Notes under the pieces: model-generated
What the model saw: only the letters and a program-made list of their open reading frames with translations
What the model was told of the DNA's origin: nothing
Databases searched by the model: none
Part shown: positions 11,196-22,600 of the stretch, piece after piece
How the letters are laid out: each line of letters begins with the position of its first letter
Numbering within the stretch: position 1 is the first letter of the stretch
Translations under genes and position numbers: made by a program
NCBI GenBank assembly: GCA_000697665.1
Contig: KL197717.1
Coordinates: forward strand, 476,761-540,760
Source of the DNA: Jaapia argillacea MUCL 33604
Lineage: Eukaryota; Basidiomycota; Agaricomycetes; Jaapiales; Jaapiaceae
Direction of reading: 5' to 3'
DNA length: 64,000 bases

Positions 11196-11600
11196 GAGGT
11201 GGGCTTGGTATGTGGGTAAGCATGGATTGACAGAGAAGCAATGGGCCCGGTTTACAAGTCTGGCAAGATCCGAGCGAGGTGGTTGGAACTTGAGTTCGAG
11301 TTGACAAGTGATCGGAGTGGCCACCAGAAAGATGATAGGGAAATCGGGAATGTCGGTCTGAGTGAGAGGAGGGTAGTGCCCGTAACGACACTATCTCTGA
11401 TCAGAGGGCAGTTAGGTTGACAATGGACAGGATACCGTATGATTGGATGGAGATACTGTGGATAGTAGAGTGTGTGTTTTGGGGTCGTGCGCCAAAAGTT
11501 GCCTCAGAGTTTGTTCCACAGGTCGATCTGGCAGAATCAATCCGGCGCTAATCTTCGATGCATACTTAGAGCACATACATTACAGTTGCCTCCATTCCAG
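11195..11600 (-). repeat. Orphan family flank E, no coding copy attached
   Basis: Aligns over its length with the 5' flanks of copies A-D (gaggtgggcttggtatg, ctatctctgatcag, aatccggcgctaatctt). The start codon and body of the gene it once served are absent: its gene-proximal end runs into the 5653-gene fragment. It marks a lost fifth copy. Confidence 0.75.
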
Positions 11601-11700
11601 TCAGATGGGGACGTTTCGACGGCTCGTTCTGTGTCCCATTGACCAATCGCTTTCCCGAGATTCAGCAGACTCCTGTTGGACTCCTGGACGACAGTTATCC
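11600..11700 (-). pseudogene. Remnant of NUM1 exon 2/intron 1 downstream of copy C
   Basis: The plus-strand words acgtttcgacggctcgttct and tgtcccattgaccaatcgct match the NUM1 exon 2 duplicate in copies A (about 35-107) and B (6541-6633), with a deletion between them. Copy C therefore once carried the same NUM1 tail. Confidence 0.65.
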
Positions 11701-11959
11701 TACTGGTGGTGGGATTTTTTTCCTGCCCTGGTTTTAGCCACAGCACCTGCTCGTCCTCTGGAGGAGCCAGGAATGTAGATTGTATACCACTGATGGTGGT
11801 GTCGGAATCGTCTACGTTACATGCTGCCCCACGCTTCAACATTCCCCGTGAGAGAGGGATATATACTAGTAGTACATCGTCTACGATTATCGTACACACA
11901 TGTACCTGTGGAAACCAGTGTTTCGAACATCGGGACCATACTGGAATATACCTACCTAC

Positions 11960-14319
11960 CTAACCAATCTTATATTCATACCTTAATGGACTGGAGACTT
12001 GGACCTGCGGCTTGTATGTTCTCCCTGTCCTGGGCCAGACATAATCTCCCCTGAGCCAGACATTGACTTCCTCAGGCCAGACATCGTCTTCATCATCATA
12101 TTGCTTTCTCTTTGACTCCCTTTGCCACCAAAGATAGCCTTGTTCCAGGTGTACCTTCACTAAGGGAAAGGGGCGACCAGTTCTAGTTGACTTTGTCGCC
12201 GGCCAATCAAGGGCAGCATTCTTTTCCTCTCTCTCCTTTTGCTGAAGTTTGCCTTCTTCCAGTTCCTCCTTCTCCCAATGTCCACAGTCTCCACTGGCTT
12301 GTAGCTGGTTCATTAACTCCATTATCTGCCGCTGAAGGACAGCAATTGTTCTCTCTAATTCCTCCTTCACCCTACGTCCATTCTCCTCACAGTTTTGCAG
12401 CTTTGTCAACTCCATTGTCTGCCGTTGCAGGGCATTATTCTTCCCCTCTATCTCCTGTTGTCGAAGTTTGCCTCTTTCCAGATTCTTCTTCATCTGGTGT
12501 CCATCATCTCCACAGACTTCCAGCTGGCTCGTTAACTCCATCATCTGCCGTTGAAGAGCAGCAATCATTCCCTCTAACTCCTTTTCGCGAAGCTTGCCTT
12601 GTTCCAGTTTCTCCTTCATCTGGTGTCTATCATCTTCACTGTCTTGTAGCTTCGTCGTCACCCGGCGTTCATAATTTAAACTGGCTTGCAGCCAGCTCGC
12701 TAACCCCATCTTCTGCCGTTGAAGGGCAGCATTCTTTTCCTCTATCTCCTGTCTCTGAAGCTCGCCCTCGTCCAGCTTCTGCTTCATCTGACGTCCATCT
12801 TCTTCACTGCCTTGCAGCTTGGTCGTCAACTCCATTGTCTGCCGTTGAAGGGCAGCATTCTTTTCCTCTATCTCCCGTCGCCAAAGCTCGCCCTCATCCA
12901 GCTTCTGCTTCATCTGATGTCCATCTACTTCACTGTCTTGCAGCTTGCTCGTCAACTCTGCTATCTGCCATTGAAGGGCAGCATTCTTTCCCTTGATCTC
13001 GCTCAGGGCTGTTTGAAGCGTGGCGTCTGATTCCCGATGAGCAAACTGACAGGAGTCGAGCTCACGCGTCCGCACTTCTAAATCGACCTTTGCTGCTGCA
13101 ACATGGCGGAATGATGATTCAACGAGAGCTGAAACTCCTTCAACATCCTTCTTCGTATGCAGTGCCACAGGGTCTCCGCGGACCTGGACTAAAGCAGCCA
13201 GGTGCCCTTCCTGCAGCTTCTGCAAGAATTCAATGGCATCCAAGTCCTGAGCGCGACCTGGAACTGATGAAGATCTAATGAAGCGACTGGTTAGAAGCGC
13301 ACAGGCGGTGAACTCAACGTCTGTACAAAGAGATAAATCCTCAGACAAGGCTTGTAAGACTTGATCTATTAGAAAGCTAAATACCTGTACAAAGAGATAA
13401 ACTACAAGACAGGTTAGTCCAGGAAGTACATAGGATCATACAAGAGACTTACTCCTCAGACAAGGCTTGTAAGACTTGATCTGAGGAGCTGAGGACGCAA
13501 CCCACACAGTTTATATAGACTACAGAGAATAGCATGACATCATAGAAAGAAATGCATAGAAAAGGGTAGAAACTGTGATCGCACAATACTGAGCAAGGAT
13601 GATGCAAGGATGGGCAAAGGATTGCTCTATCTACTGACTAACTATCTTACTCAGCTACCTACCAGATGACATCACGCTGACTGAGACTGTGTAAGTCGCA
13701 TTCTAGCAAGTTCCGTCAAGGACAAGCAGCGCGCCTGTGACTGTGACATCACATGATGGTGACATCACACTGCTTCAACAGGAACAACCTCGGGTATTTC
13801 GACCTTGAACTGCAGCAAGTCGTTCGGAACACATCTGGCGAGATTGCTCCAAAGAGAATAAATGAACCACCAGCAATTGAACATATAGACATTGTAAAAT
13901 GTCGACGAGGCGGTGATTAGTTCGAGGAGGGCGATCAACCATGAGTGATGGAGGGTAAAGAGTGGGATTTTGAGCGTGGCAAGGACTTAGTCTTTATATT
14001 TCACGAGATGTTCGGTGGTGCCGCCAATGGTTACCGTATCCTTGCATTGATCGCGAACTTCTGGTGACACCACAGACCTCCATGAGGGAGCATCTCGCTC
14101 GAGACGGAGAGTTGTGCCCTCCAGCACGAGGATCAAATACTCATGTGCTACTCTGCCCGGTGTCTTCCCCCACCTCATCTCCAGGATGGATAAGTGACCG
14201 ACACCATCGTTCAGCGCCTCTGGAGAATTGGCCCACAAGATGTACTTGTCGACAGGTATTTGGCCGCGAATTTTGGATGTGCGAGCGGAAGGAAGGTCTG
14301 CGATACAGGCGACACTCAT
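11960..14319 (-). pseudogene. Copy C of the CWWF/coiled-coil family, interrupted, with an expanded coiled coil
   Basis: Start ATG at 14319. The N-terminal domain is recognisable (AHEYLILVLEG, then FNCWWFIYSLW). A stop codon stands where copies B and D have Gln (KYKD-stop against KNTDQ, about 13990), and a solo LTR (13265-13780) sits after the domain. Beyond it the frame stays open to 11960 and encodes about 7 tandem units of roughly 42 residues built on EIEEKNAALQRQTMEL and QMKQKLDEGELQ. Copy D has only three 21-residue units and copy B a single one. The C-terminus (WPEEVNVWLRGDYVWPRTGR) is unlike the other copies. The whole gene is broken, but its 3' half is a 462-codon open frame starting within the LTR. 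Confidence 0.75.
13265..13780 (-). mobile_element. Solo LTR (fossil of an LTR retrotransposon), 516 bp
   Basis: Flanked by a 5-bp direct repeat GGAAC (13260-13264 and 13781-13785). Read on the minus strand it starts TGTTGAAGCAGTGTG and ends TCA. Comparison with copies B and D shows the host sequence continuous at this point, so the insertion is clear. A TATA-like CTATATAAAC lies near 13510 on the minus strand. No internal region remains, consistent with LTR-LTR recombination. The Copia or Gypsy family cannot be decided from the LTR alone. It is younger than copy C; no age can be given without a second LTR. Confidence 0.85.
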
Positions 14320-14715
14320 TAATGGTATACTGAAGACTGACGTGGACTTGGCAAGTAAGAATGGATCGAGAAGAAACGGAAGCTTACAATGATCTAAAGA
14401 TCGGAATGCGAAACGGTTGGTACTTCGATCCTAGTAAGCTCGAGTTGGCAAGCGATTGGAATGACCACCGAAAGATAACAGAGATTGGGAACGGTCGTAA
14501 GGTTTGACAAGGACAGATGCTGGTAGGATGTACACCGTATAATTAGGTGGAGTAGAACATACGGTTTGGAGCCGTGCTTCAAACACTGCCTCGAGTACTA
14601 ATCGATCCGGTGCTAACCAAGACCGCATGATTTGGTCGTATGTTTGGTGCTCATGTGCAACGCTCACGTGCAGTGCATTAGTTCCTTGCATGGTGATCAC
14701 AGTCATCATTGCGAG
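14320..14715 (-). repeat. Conserved 5' flank of copy C
   Basis: Aligns with the other family flanks (taatcgatccggtgctaa, catgatttggtcgtatg) and stops where the inverted-repeat element begins. Confidence 0.7.
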
Positions 14716-14720
14716 CCAGC

Positions 14721-17051
14721 TACGGTAGGTGGGCCATGGGACGGCCGAGGTTCAAATTCGTTTCAGGTCGAGCATTCCAAGTTCGACCCTGGCTGGGAAC
14801 CTAACCAGGATGAATATTTATTTCTCGTGCTGGCATTTGATGGGTCAACCAGGGGCTGGGGGCTTAGATCTCGACTTCGAGAGGTTGGTTGTATTGTAGC
14901 CAGTTGATGTATCATAAAATGCCACAAAAATCACAAAAAAGCGATTTTTATCATGTCATTCATCAAGCAGGGATGGGGTGGAGCTGTTTATTGAGACTCT
15001 GGCTACAGTACAGTTGCTGGTGGTAATTGAGAAAGAGAAGAGGAGAGATAGGGCCGGGAAGGAGAGGATATGGAGGCTGGGAAGGGGCAGGAGGGGCAGT
15101 AGGGGCAGTAGGGAGGAAATGGAGGAGGTGGAGAGGGGAGGTGGAGAGGAGAGGAGGAATGGGAGGAGGAGAATAAGAGGAGGAGAATGAGAGGAGTGGA
15201 GAGGGGGGTAAGAAGAGGAGGAAGGAGGAGAGGTAGGGACAAATAGGAAATGGGGAGAGTAGGAGGGAAGGAAAAGCATTGGTGAGGAGGGGGATTAGGG
15301 AAGAGGAGTGGAGTAACGGGGTGTTAAATGGGAATGAATGGTCAAAGGGAAGGGGGAGAGAAAACAAGGCAGAAGGGTATAGAAGGGGTGGGGGGATGAG
15401 GTGTTGGATTTCGGAAAGGGGCAGGGAGGGAGATGTGGAGGTGAACATACCTCGTCAAAATATTTACAGCATTCCTCTCACTTCAAGGATCACATAAAAC
15501 AAGCTGATATCTCCGAAAAGATTGCGAGCGCGGTGATCAACAACTGAGGGGGCAGCGTGACAGGAGTTGAGAAGGTCAAGGTCGATTGACATGCTAACAG
15601 AGGGATAGTGGTCGAATAATGCATAGAACCACCCGATGAGGGAGATTCTATCTCTACCTGACGGGGAGTAGGCAGACATTGGAGGGTGGGCAGTCTCGAC
15701 GGCGAGGGCTCGGCAGCGCGGAACAGTCACCAGTATAACAACTCCGGATCGTGGATGGAGGTTCGCGTCATCTCACGGAAGATAGGGAGAGTAGCATTGA
15801 TATTGTGTGGCGGGGAGGTCGTCGTTGTCGTCGTCATCGTTGTCGTTGTCATTGTTGTCGTCGTCATCGTTGTCGTTGTCGTCGCCGATGCAAGCTGTTC
15901 AGCGTAGTCGATGCCTTCCGAGTCAGTACGGCAAAGAAGGCACTCCAAATAAGGAAGTTGTCACCGAGATGTCAATCGTCACGGTTCTTCTCGTTCGACA
16001 ACGGCAACGACGACAACCACATGTGCAGCAATAGGTGCCAACGCCACTCTCGTCGTTTCTCGTCGACCACAGTGATCACTGCATCGCACGCTCCGACCAT
16101 CCCTTTCAACTACCGCGAAGACATCTAACCACCTGCCGCCGACACCGCGCCATTCGCCAACCAATCGTCGTGAAGTCCCTCAGGCCAGGCTAACAGATCC
16201 GCCACCCATATTGGTCCCTCCGGCACGGTCGCCTGGACGCAACACACTACGCCGTCTCGCTGTCTAGTCCGTCGCACACGACCCGAATTCCCGCTGCAAC
16301 GAATGGAGCATTTCCAGTGCCTCGAGAATAAGCTTGATGGGTGGAGGTAGATGAATCGATTATGGTGTGTTTAGAGAATTTGAATGTAAGTTCATCTCTA
16401 CATCCCCCTCTCTCTTTCTCCAACTCCCCTCCAACCCCATACTCCCATGTTTTCTCTCCCCATTTTCTTTGCCCTTTCATTCTCCTCTCTGCTCCCATTC
16501 ATTCACATTTACCACCCCATTACTCCACTCCTCTTCCCTAATCCCCCTCCTCACCAACCCTTTTCCCTCCCTCCTACTCTCCCCATTTCCTATTCGTCCC
16601 TACCCTCTTCCCTCTCCTCCTTCCTCCTCCCCCCCCTCTCCACTCCCCTCATTCTCCTCCTCCCCTTTCCACCTCCTCCATTTCCTCCCTCCTCCCCTTC
16701 CCAACCTCCGTATCCTCTCCTTCCTGGCCCTATCTCCACTCTTCTGTTTCTCAATTACTATTAGTAACAATACTGTAGCCAGAGTCTCAATAATCAACTC
16801 CATCCATCCCTTGCTTGATGAATGACATGATAGAAATCGCTTTTTTGTGATTTTTGTGACATTTCGTGATACATCGACTGGCTATAATACAACTAACGTC
16901 TCGAAGTCGAAAGCTAAGCCCCCAGCCTCTGGTTGACTCAGAAAATGCCACACGAAAATGAATATTCATCCGGGTTAGGTTCCAAGCAGGGGTCGACCGT
17001 GGAATGCTCGACCTGAAACGAATTTGAATCAAGGCCATCCCGCCTACAGTA
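14721..17051. mobile_element. Long-inverted-repeat element, 2.3 kb, with purine-rich arms of about 0.7 kb
   Basis: The left arm, 14721 to about 15452, is the inverse of the right arm, about 16386 to 17051. Shared outer words are TACGGTAGGTGGG/TACTGTAGGCGGG, ttcaaattcgtttcaggtcg, gctgggggcttag and cacaaaaatcacaaaaaagc. Within the arms about 400 bp is nearly pure purine on the plus strand at left (15020-15440) and pyrimidine at right (16390-16740). The centre is 15453-16385 and holds a microsatellite and unassigned frames. It sits between flank C and copy D, and no transposase is visible. It looks like a foldback or MULE-type non-autonomous DNA element. A target duplication could not be fixed. 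Confidence 0.75.
15822..15893 (+). repeat. GTC/GTT trinucleotide microsatellite
   Basis: About 24 units of gtcgtt/gtcatc-type triplets in the centre of the inverted-repeat element; they would read as poly-Val/Ser/Thr in different frames. Confidence 0.9.
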
Positions 17052-17186
17052 CCGTACCAACTATTGCATGATACACATTCTCAATTCGACAGTATTTGAT
17101 AGGGTGTGATACAAACATGCGAAACAATTCGCCCGTATTAGGTGTACTTTCCGCTGGCTTGAGTGACGATGCTAAGGTCTGAATTC

Positions 17187-18533
17187 TCAAGGTGTTCCGG
17201 GAGTCAGGAACCTGTCGAAACGCTGATGCACTTCCCTAGGAGTGATTTTGGGGAGCGGGATGGTAGGTAATGGAAGGGCAGTGGGGGGGCAGTTAGCGGT
17301 GCTGCGGCCGTTCGACGAACGTGCCCTGCGTCGTGGTGGTGCAACTGCTAAGCTCCCTTGAACCATCTCCTCCGAGCGATCATTTCGCTTCGTCCAGGAT
17401 GTATCGCGTGCACGGCCTAGTAGCTGGTTGGTCAACGCCTGAATATTGGCTGCTTGTGATTCCACCTTCTTTCTCAGGGTGGCATTATTTTCCTCTATCT
17501 CCCGTCGTCGAAGTTCGCCTTCTTCGACCTGCTGTTTAAGGGCGGCATTCTCTCCCTCTATCTCTCGTCGCCGAAGTTCGCCTTCTTCCGCCTGCTGTTT
17601 AAGAGCGGCATTCTTTCCCTCTATCTCCCGTCGACGAAGTTCGCCTTCTTCCAACTTCTCCTTCATCCGGCGTCCATCAGCTCTACTCTCTCGTAGCTGG
17701 CTCGTGGCTGCTTGAAGCTTGCTATCTGAATCCCAACAAGCTATCCGGCAGGAGTCGAGCTGATGCATCCACTCTAAGCGCATAGGCCGAAGTCGTGATT
17801 CTATCTGCATGTCCAAAGGGATCCTCGCTTCTGCAAAGTAGCGGAACGATAATTCAACAAGAGCTGAAACTCCTTCAACATCCCTCTTCGTACGAAACGC
17901 CGCAGGGTCTCCACGAACTCGGACCAACGCAGACAGATGCCCTTCCTGCAGCTTCTGCGAAAATTCAATGGCATCCAAGCCTTGAGCGCGACCCGGAACA
18001 ATATCGGGTGTTTCAACTTGGAACTGAACCAAGCCGTTCGGAACACATCTGGCGAGATTGCTCCAAAGAGAATAAACGAACCACCAGCAGTTGAATGTGT
18101 AGACGTTGTAAAATGTCGATGAGGCGGTGATTAGTTCGAGGAGGGCAATAAACCATGAGTGATGGAGGAAGGAGGGTTGGATTTTAAGTGTGGCGAGGAC
18201 TTGGTCTGTATTTTTCACGAGATGTTCGGCGGCGCTGCCAATGGTTACCGTATCCTTGCATTGATCGCGAATGTCTGGTGACACCACAGACTTCCATGAG
18301 GGAGCATCTCGTTCTAGACGGAGCGCTGTGCCCTCCAGCACGAGGATCAGATACTCGTGTGCTACTCTGCCCGGTGTTTTCCCCCATATCATCTCCAGGA
18401 TGGATAAGTGACCGACACCCTCGTTTAGCGCCCCCGGAGAATTGGCCCACGAAATGTACTTGTCGACAGATATTTGGCCGCGAACTTTGGATGCGCGAGC
18501 GGAAGGAAGGTCTGATATATTGGCGGCGCTCAT
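17187..18533 (-). CDS. Copy D: intact CWWF-domain/coiled-coil protein without a NUM1 tail
   Basis: Start ATG at 18533 (MSAANISDLPSARASK), chosen by alignment with B and C although the frame stays open further upstream. One exon, 448 residues. H59 in AHEYLILVLEG and C149 in FNCWWFVYSLW are conserved. Three perfect-phase 21-residue units (EEGELRRREIEGKNAALKQQ) lie about residues 280-345 within a longer coiled coil. The C-terminal 90 residues are basic then proline-rich (PTALPLPTIPLPK) and replace the NUM1-derived part seen in A and B. It lies head-to-head with the native NUM1-like gene with 1.1 kb between starts. The family is unnamed to me. A cysteine-hydrolase or transferase role is possible from the His/Cys pair but not shown. 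Confidence 0.75.
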   Translation of the reverse strand: MSAANISDLPSARASKVRGQISVDKYISWANSPGALNEGVGHLSILEMIWGKTPGRVAHEYLILVLEGTALRLERDAPSWKSVVSPDIRDQCKDTVTIGSAAEHLVKNTDQVLATLKIQPSFLHHSWFIALLELITASSTFYNVYTFNCWWFVYSLWSNLARCVPNGLVQFQVETPDIVPGRAQGLDAIEFSQKLQEGHLSALVRVRGDPAAFRTKRDVEGVSALVELSFRYFAEARIPLDMQIESRLRPMRLEWMHQLDSCRIACWDSDSKLQAATSQLRESRADGRRMKEKLEEGELRRREIEGKNAALKQQAEEGELRRREIEGENAALKQQVEEGELRRREIEENNATLRKKVESQAANIQALTNQLLGRARDTSWTKRNDRSEEMVQGSLAVAPPRRRARSSNGRSTANCPPTALPLPTIPLPKITPREVHQRFDRFLTPGTP

Positions 18534-18960
18534 TGATGGTATACTGAGGACTGAGGTGAACTTGGTATGTCGGTAAGAATGGATTGAAAAGCAGTGGGGG
18601 CTTACAGGTCTGGCAAGATCTGAATGCGAGGTGGTTGGTCCTTCAGTTCGAGTTGACAAGTGATTGGAAGGGCTACCAGAAAGATGGCAGGGAAATTGGG
18701 AATATCGGTCCGAGTAAGAGAAAGGTAGCACGAGTAACGACACTATCTCTGACCAGGGGGCAGTTAGGTTGACAATGGGACAGGATACTGACTGGCAGGA
18801 CACCGTATAATTGGATGGGTAGAACATGTGTTGGGGTCGTGCTTCAAACGTTGCCTCAGAGTTTGATCAGCGAGTCGAACCAGATGAATGCTAATCGATC
18901 CGGCGCTAATCGACACCGCATGATTTGGTCGCATACTTGGACCCCATGTGTAAGGTGAAG
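18534..18960 (-). repeat. Conserved 5' flank of copy D
   Basis: Matches flanks A, B, C and E. It is probably part of the divergent promoter region shared with the NUM1-like gene. Confidence 0.75.
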
Positions 18961-19641
18961 ATCCTTGCATCATCACTGCGAGCCCAGGACAGAATTAACA
19001 CAAGCCAAATCGGATACTGAGTGGGGACACCATTCTATTCAACTCGGAAATACACTGGGACCCAGGGAACATACCATAGAACAACTGCAGTACCAACTCG
19101 TCCCAACTCAGCACCATGTCTCGTTCCCATCCCAGAAATCACGCACTGCCGCAGAAGGGGTGGTCTGCAAAACCTGAGCTTTGATTTGGGGAATGACTTC
19201 ATCATTGTTGCCAGGTCCTAGCCACAGACGTGAGGATTCAGAAACATCTTGGATCAAGCCATTTGAGTGAGTATTCGTAGAGACAAAAATGTTCCAACGA
19301 ACAACCAGCAAAGGAGACGAAAAGTTAGGTGACCCCATGTGACAGGTGTTTTGCAAACAGGAATAAAGAAAGTGACCTCCCAGACACCAGCCGACGTAAC
19401 TCCCGGGTCGGTGCATGTGTGCATCTTTTCCTCGAACCCAGACGAATGGCTGGCTGAGGACAGAATTAATTAATTGTGGGCAGACGGAGAGAGCAGAGTT
19501 CCGCCAACGGAAGCGAAAGCGAAGCGAGAGCCACAAAGACAACACATGCAAATAGGGCCACACGCGGTTCGCGTTGTTGGAGCATACGGTTGTCGCATTC
19601 AACCTGCACGCCGTTCGCCGTAGCCTGCGCCCTGCGCGACC
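18961..19641. other. Upstream region of the NUM1-like gene
   Basis: No plausible exon. A minus-strand open frame (19108-19650) is antisense noise. The 5' end of NUM1 and its promoter should lie here; an A/T block (gaattaattaatt near 19465) is the only landmark. Confidence 0.6.
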
Positions 19642-22600
19642 ATGGCCCATTTCTCAGACGGCGGCGGCGCCGCCGCTAATCTCTTTTCTTCAACTGGCGA
19701 CATGAGACTCCAACTTCAGACCCTCCTAGACCGAAAGGAAAAACAGCTGCAGCAGGCTGGCACGCTCGGGCAGCGAGTCCTTGCACAGCAGATGGAACTC
19801 GAAGAAAGGGTCAGGCAGTTACAGGACATGGAGGCTGATAAGACCGATGACGACGATATCGATGCGGATATGAGAGAGAGATATCGCGAATTGGCGGATA
19901 CTATCAGGACTTGGGACTCTGAAAACGTGCAGTTGTCTAGTGCTTTTGGGGGTCAGGTGAGTACTATCCACGAGGTGCTGCCGTTGTCTTCTCTGGATTG
20001 ACTGAATATCGGTTTAGCGTTTGGTTAATGGAACACATACCCCACCATCACCGTTATTGGAGCCGCTCGACCTTGGTCGCGTCGACACGGAACGTGTTGC
20101 AAACACATCGACTGGGACGTCAGCCGCGCAGTCACGACGAGCCAGGAATGCTGCTCATCGGCAGGACGACGTTGGTGCGTAACGTTGATCTTTGGGTTGT
20201 CAGCCAGGCGAGACCCTAATACCCCCCATAGAGTTTGCGTTCGAGATTGGGAGCGGACTGTTGACGGAGGTTCGACGTCTGCAAAGTTTACTCGGTGAAC
20301 GCGACAAGGCCATCCAAGACATGAAGGAGGAAAAGGATGACCTGGAGAAGACGGTTGAAAGTTTGAGGACCGCCCTGAGGACTCAAGAACAGAGTGCTGG
20401 TATGTCTTCATCCATATGCTCTGATACTCCCTTCTCAGCTTGCTACAGACAAATTCAAGGAGGAGAACTGGAACCTTGAAGTAACTCTCCAAGAGCTCCG
20501 AACCCAACTCACCGATACCCAAGCGACCAGCCAACGACTTGAAGGTGAACACAAGCGCCTAACAAAGCAACTCAACGTCTCCCGCGAACAAGTCGACCAG
20601 CACAAGAACGAATCCGAACGGCTCAAAGTCCAGTACGACGAGCTCAAAGCCAAACACGAAACCGACGTCGCCCACGCTCGGAAACATGCTGCGAGTTTAC
20701 AACGAGATAAGGCTGATTTACAGTCGAGTATCGATTCGCTAAAAGCTGAAGTGGCCAAGGCGGGAAGAAGGCTACCACGTTTTGGTTCCCCTCTAACGCC
20801 GAATGGTGACCATAACAAGTCTCAGATGGTTACACCCGATATGCGCGACGACGACGACGTCTTTGGTACCACTGGAGGTGCATCTACTCGGGGGAGGAAG
20901 TTCGACAATGGCGCATTGTTCCCTCCAGATGGCTTTGATCCTGACTCTTCACCCGAGCCTTCCCCTTCGAAACCTTTCATCGCTCCCAATCACCCGAGCA
21001 ACGAGATTGAAACGTTGCAACGACAACTCGCCCATGCGCAGAGACAGATCGGAACTCTTAAGGGCACGTTACAGAGGGAGAAGGAGACTAGGATGGAGTA
21101 TCGACGGAAATTGGATGCTTCGCCTGGTGGGATGCCTTTGGGACCCGAAGAAGAGGAGGAGATGGAGGAGGATATGGATGATGTGGAAGAGATGGGTGTG
21201 TTACCGAAGCCCAAAACGAAAGTCACTCCATTCCGAGCGACGAGAGGGAGAGGACGTGGGAGGGGTAGAGGAGGGCTCACACTTGCGCAAAGACTTGGTA
21301 TGGCGGCGAATAGTCCGGCGTCAGAGTATAATGATGATGAAGATCTCGCTGAAGTCACCGTTACACCACCACCACCTCTCCCTGCACTCTCTACCAGCCT
21401 CCAGGATATCATGTTTGATGAAGCGGAGGAAGATCAGGACGAAGAAGTTCAGCAGCGGTCAATTGGAGAACAGTCACCTACCCCTTCGAATCGCGTTAGC
21501 GTGGATGGGATGGACCCGGCCTTTGCGAATGTCCTCAAGCGTACTTCGTCGACAAGTTCCATTCCACCCCAATTCAGCCCACTTCGTCAAAGTGTTGTTG
21601 CTCGCGGCGCTCGTGGTGGTGGAACCGTTGGTCGTCGGAATAGAGGAGGTGCTGCGTTCCAAGAAGTCAGGCCTCCGTCGTTGGTCGGTCAACCAGAGGC
21701 TTTGGCTGATGAGATGGGATTGGGATCGTTTGCCGCCGAGTCTGATGTGACCTATAGGCAATCGGTGACTACGGTTGAGTTTGGTGTGCAGACTGATGTG
21801 GTTGAGGAGCCTGTTGTTGTGCTCACACCTCCTCCTGTCGCCCCTGAACCTGTTGTGGAACTGGTACCCCCTCCACCACCCCCGCCACCTGCTCCTATCA
21901 TGGCAGAAGTTGCCATCCAGGTCGACCCTGAACCTGTTCCCGAACCAGAACCTGTTGTTGTCGCACCCCCTCCTCCACCTCCGATCGAAACGCATGAGAT
22001 GAATATCCAGACTGACGAGGAGCCTGTTGTCCTGCGAGTCGAGATGGGAATGCAGCATGACGCTTTCGTGCCCCCACCAGTTGCTCAGGCTTCTGCTCAA
22101 GTCCAGACTGATATTGCTCTGACTCTGGATGTTGATACCCAAACGCCACCTCCTTCATCGCCTACCCGATCCGATGCTCATATGCAAACCGATGTTCCCC
22201 CCACTCTATTGGGCGAAAGTCGTCGTGCGACTGTCACACAAGCCGATTTCTCGAAATTCTCTTTGGTTGGTGATTCGACGATTACTGGTCGACCGAGCTC
22301 TGGTATCATGCTCGAAGAGGACGAGGATGACATTGACGATGGTGCGACGGAGACTGGAGCTGAGGATGATTATCATGATGCTCGCCAGAGTATCGCTTTG
22401 ACGACGCCGACGAATGATAGTGACTTCCACTCGATGTACACCGTCACGGATCAGGATTTCTCTGACGACGACGACGAGAGCATCAAAGCTTCTAGGATAT
22501 CAAGTCGACTTGGTGCTGCTACACCTTCTTCGTTCCAGGATTCTTCTGTTCCACCTACTCCTATTGTTGAGTATGACGAGAAGTCGGTTTCTGTAGAGCC

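Noticed and set aside
12187-12996. 269-codon plus-strand frame with repeated EGQHSFPLSP words
   Set aside because: Exact complement of the copy C coiled-coil repeats; periodic only because the sense strand is.
12400-13000. Regular spacing of similar units suggested a CRISPR-like array
   Set aside because: Units are contiguous, in frame and coding for coiled coil; there are no unique spacers and the organism is eukaryotic.
14956-15448. Minus-strand open frames of 107-161 codons, Ser/Pro/Leu-rich
   Set aside because: They are the complement of the purine tract; lack of stops follows from composition. The mirror frames at 16367-16825 have the same cause.
19108-19650. 180-codon minus-strand frame reaching over the NUM1 start
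   Set aside because: No family resemblance and it overlaps the first exon of NUM1. It occupies the promoter region.
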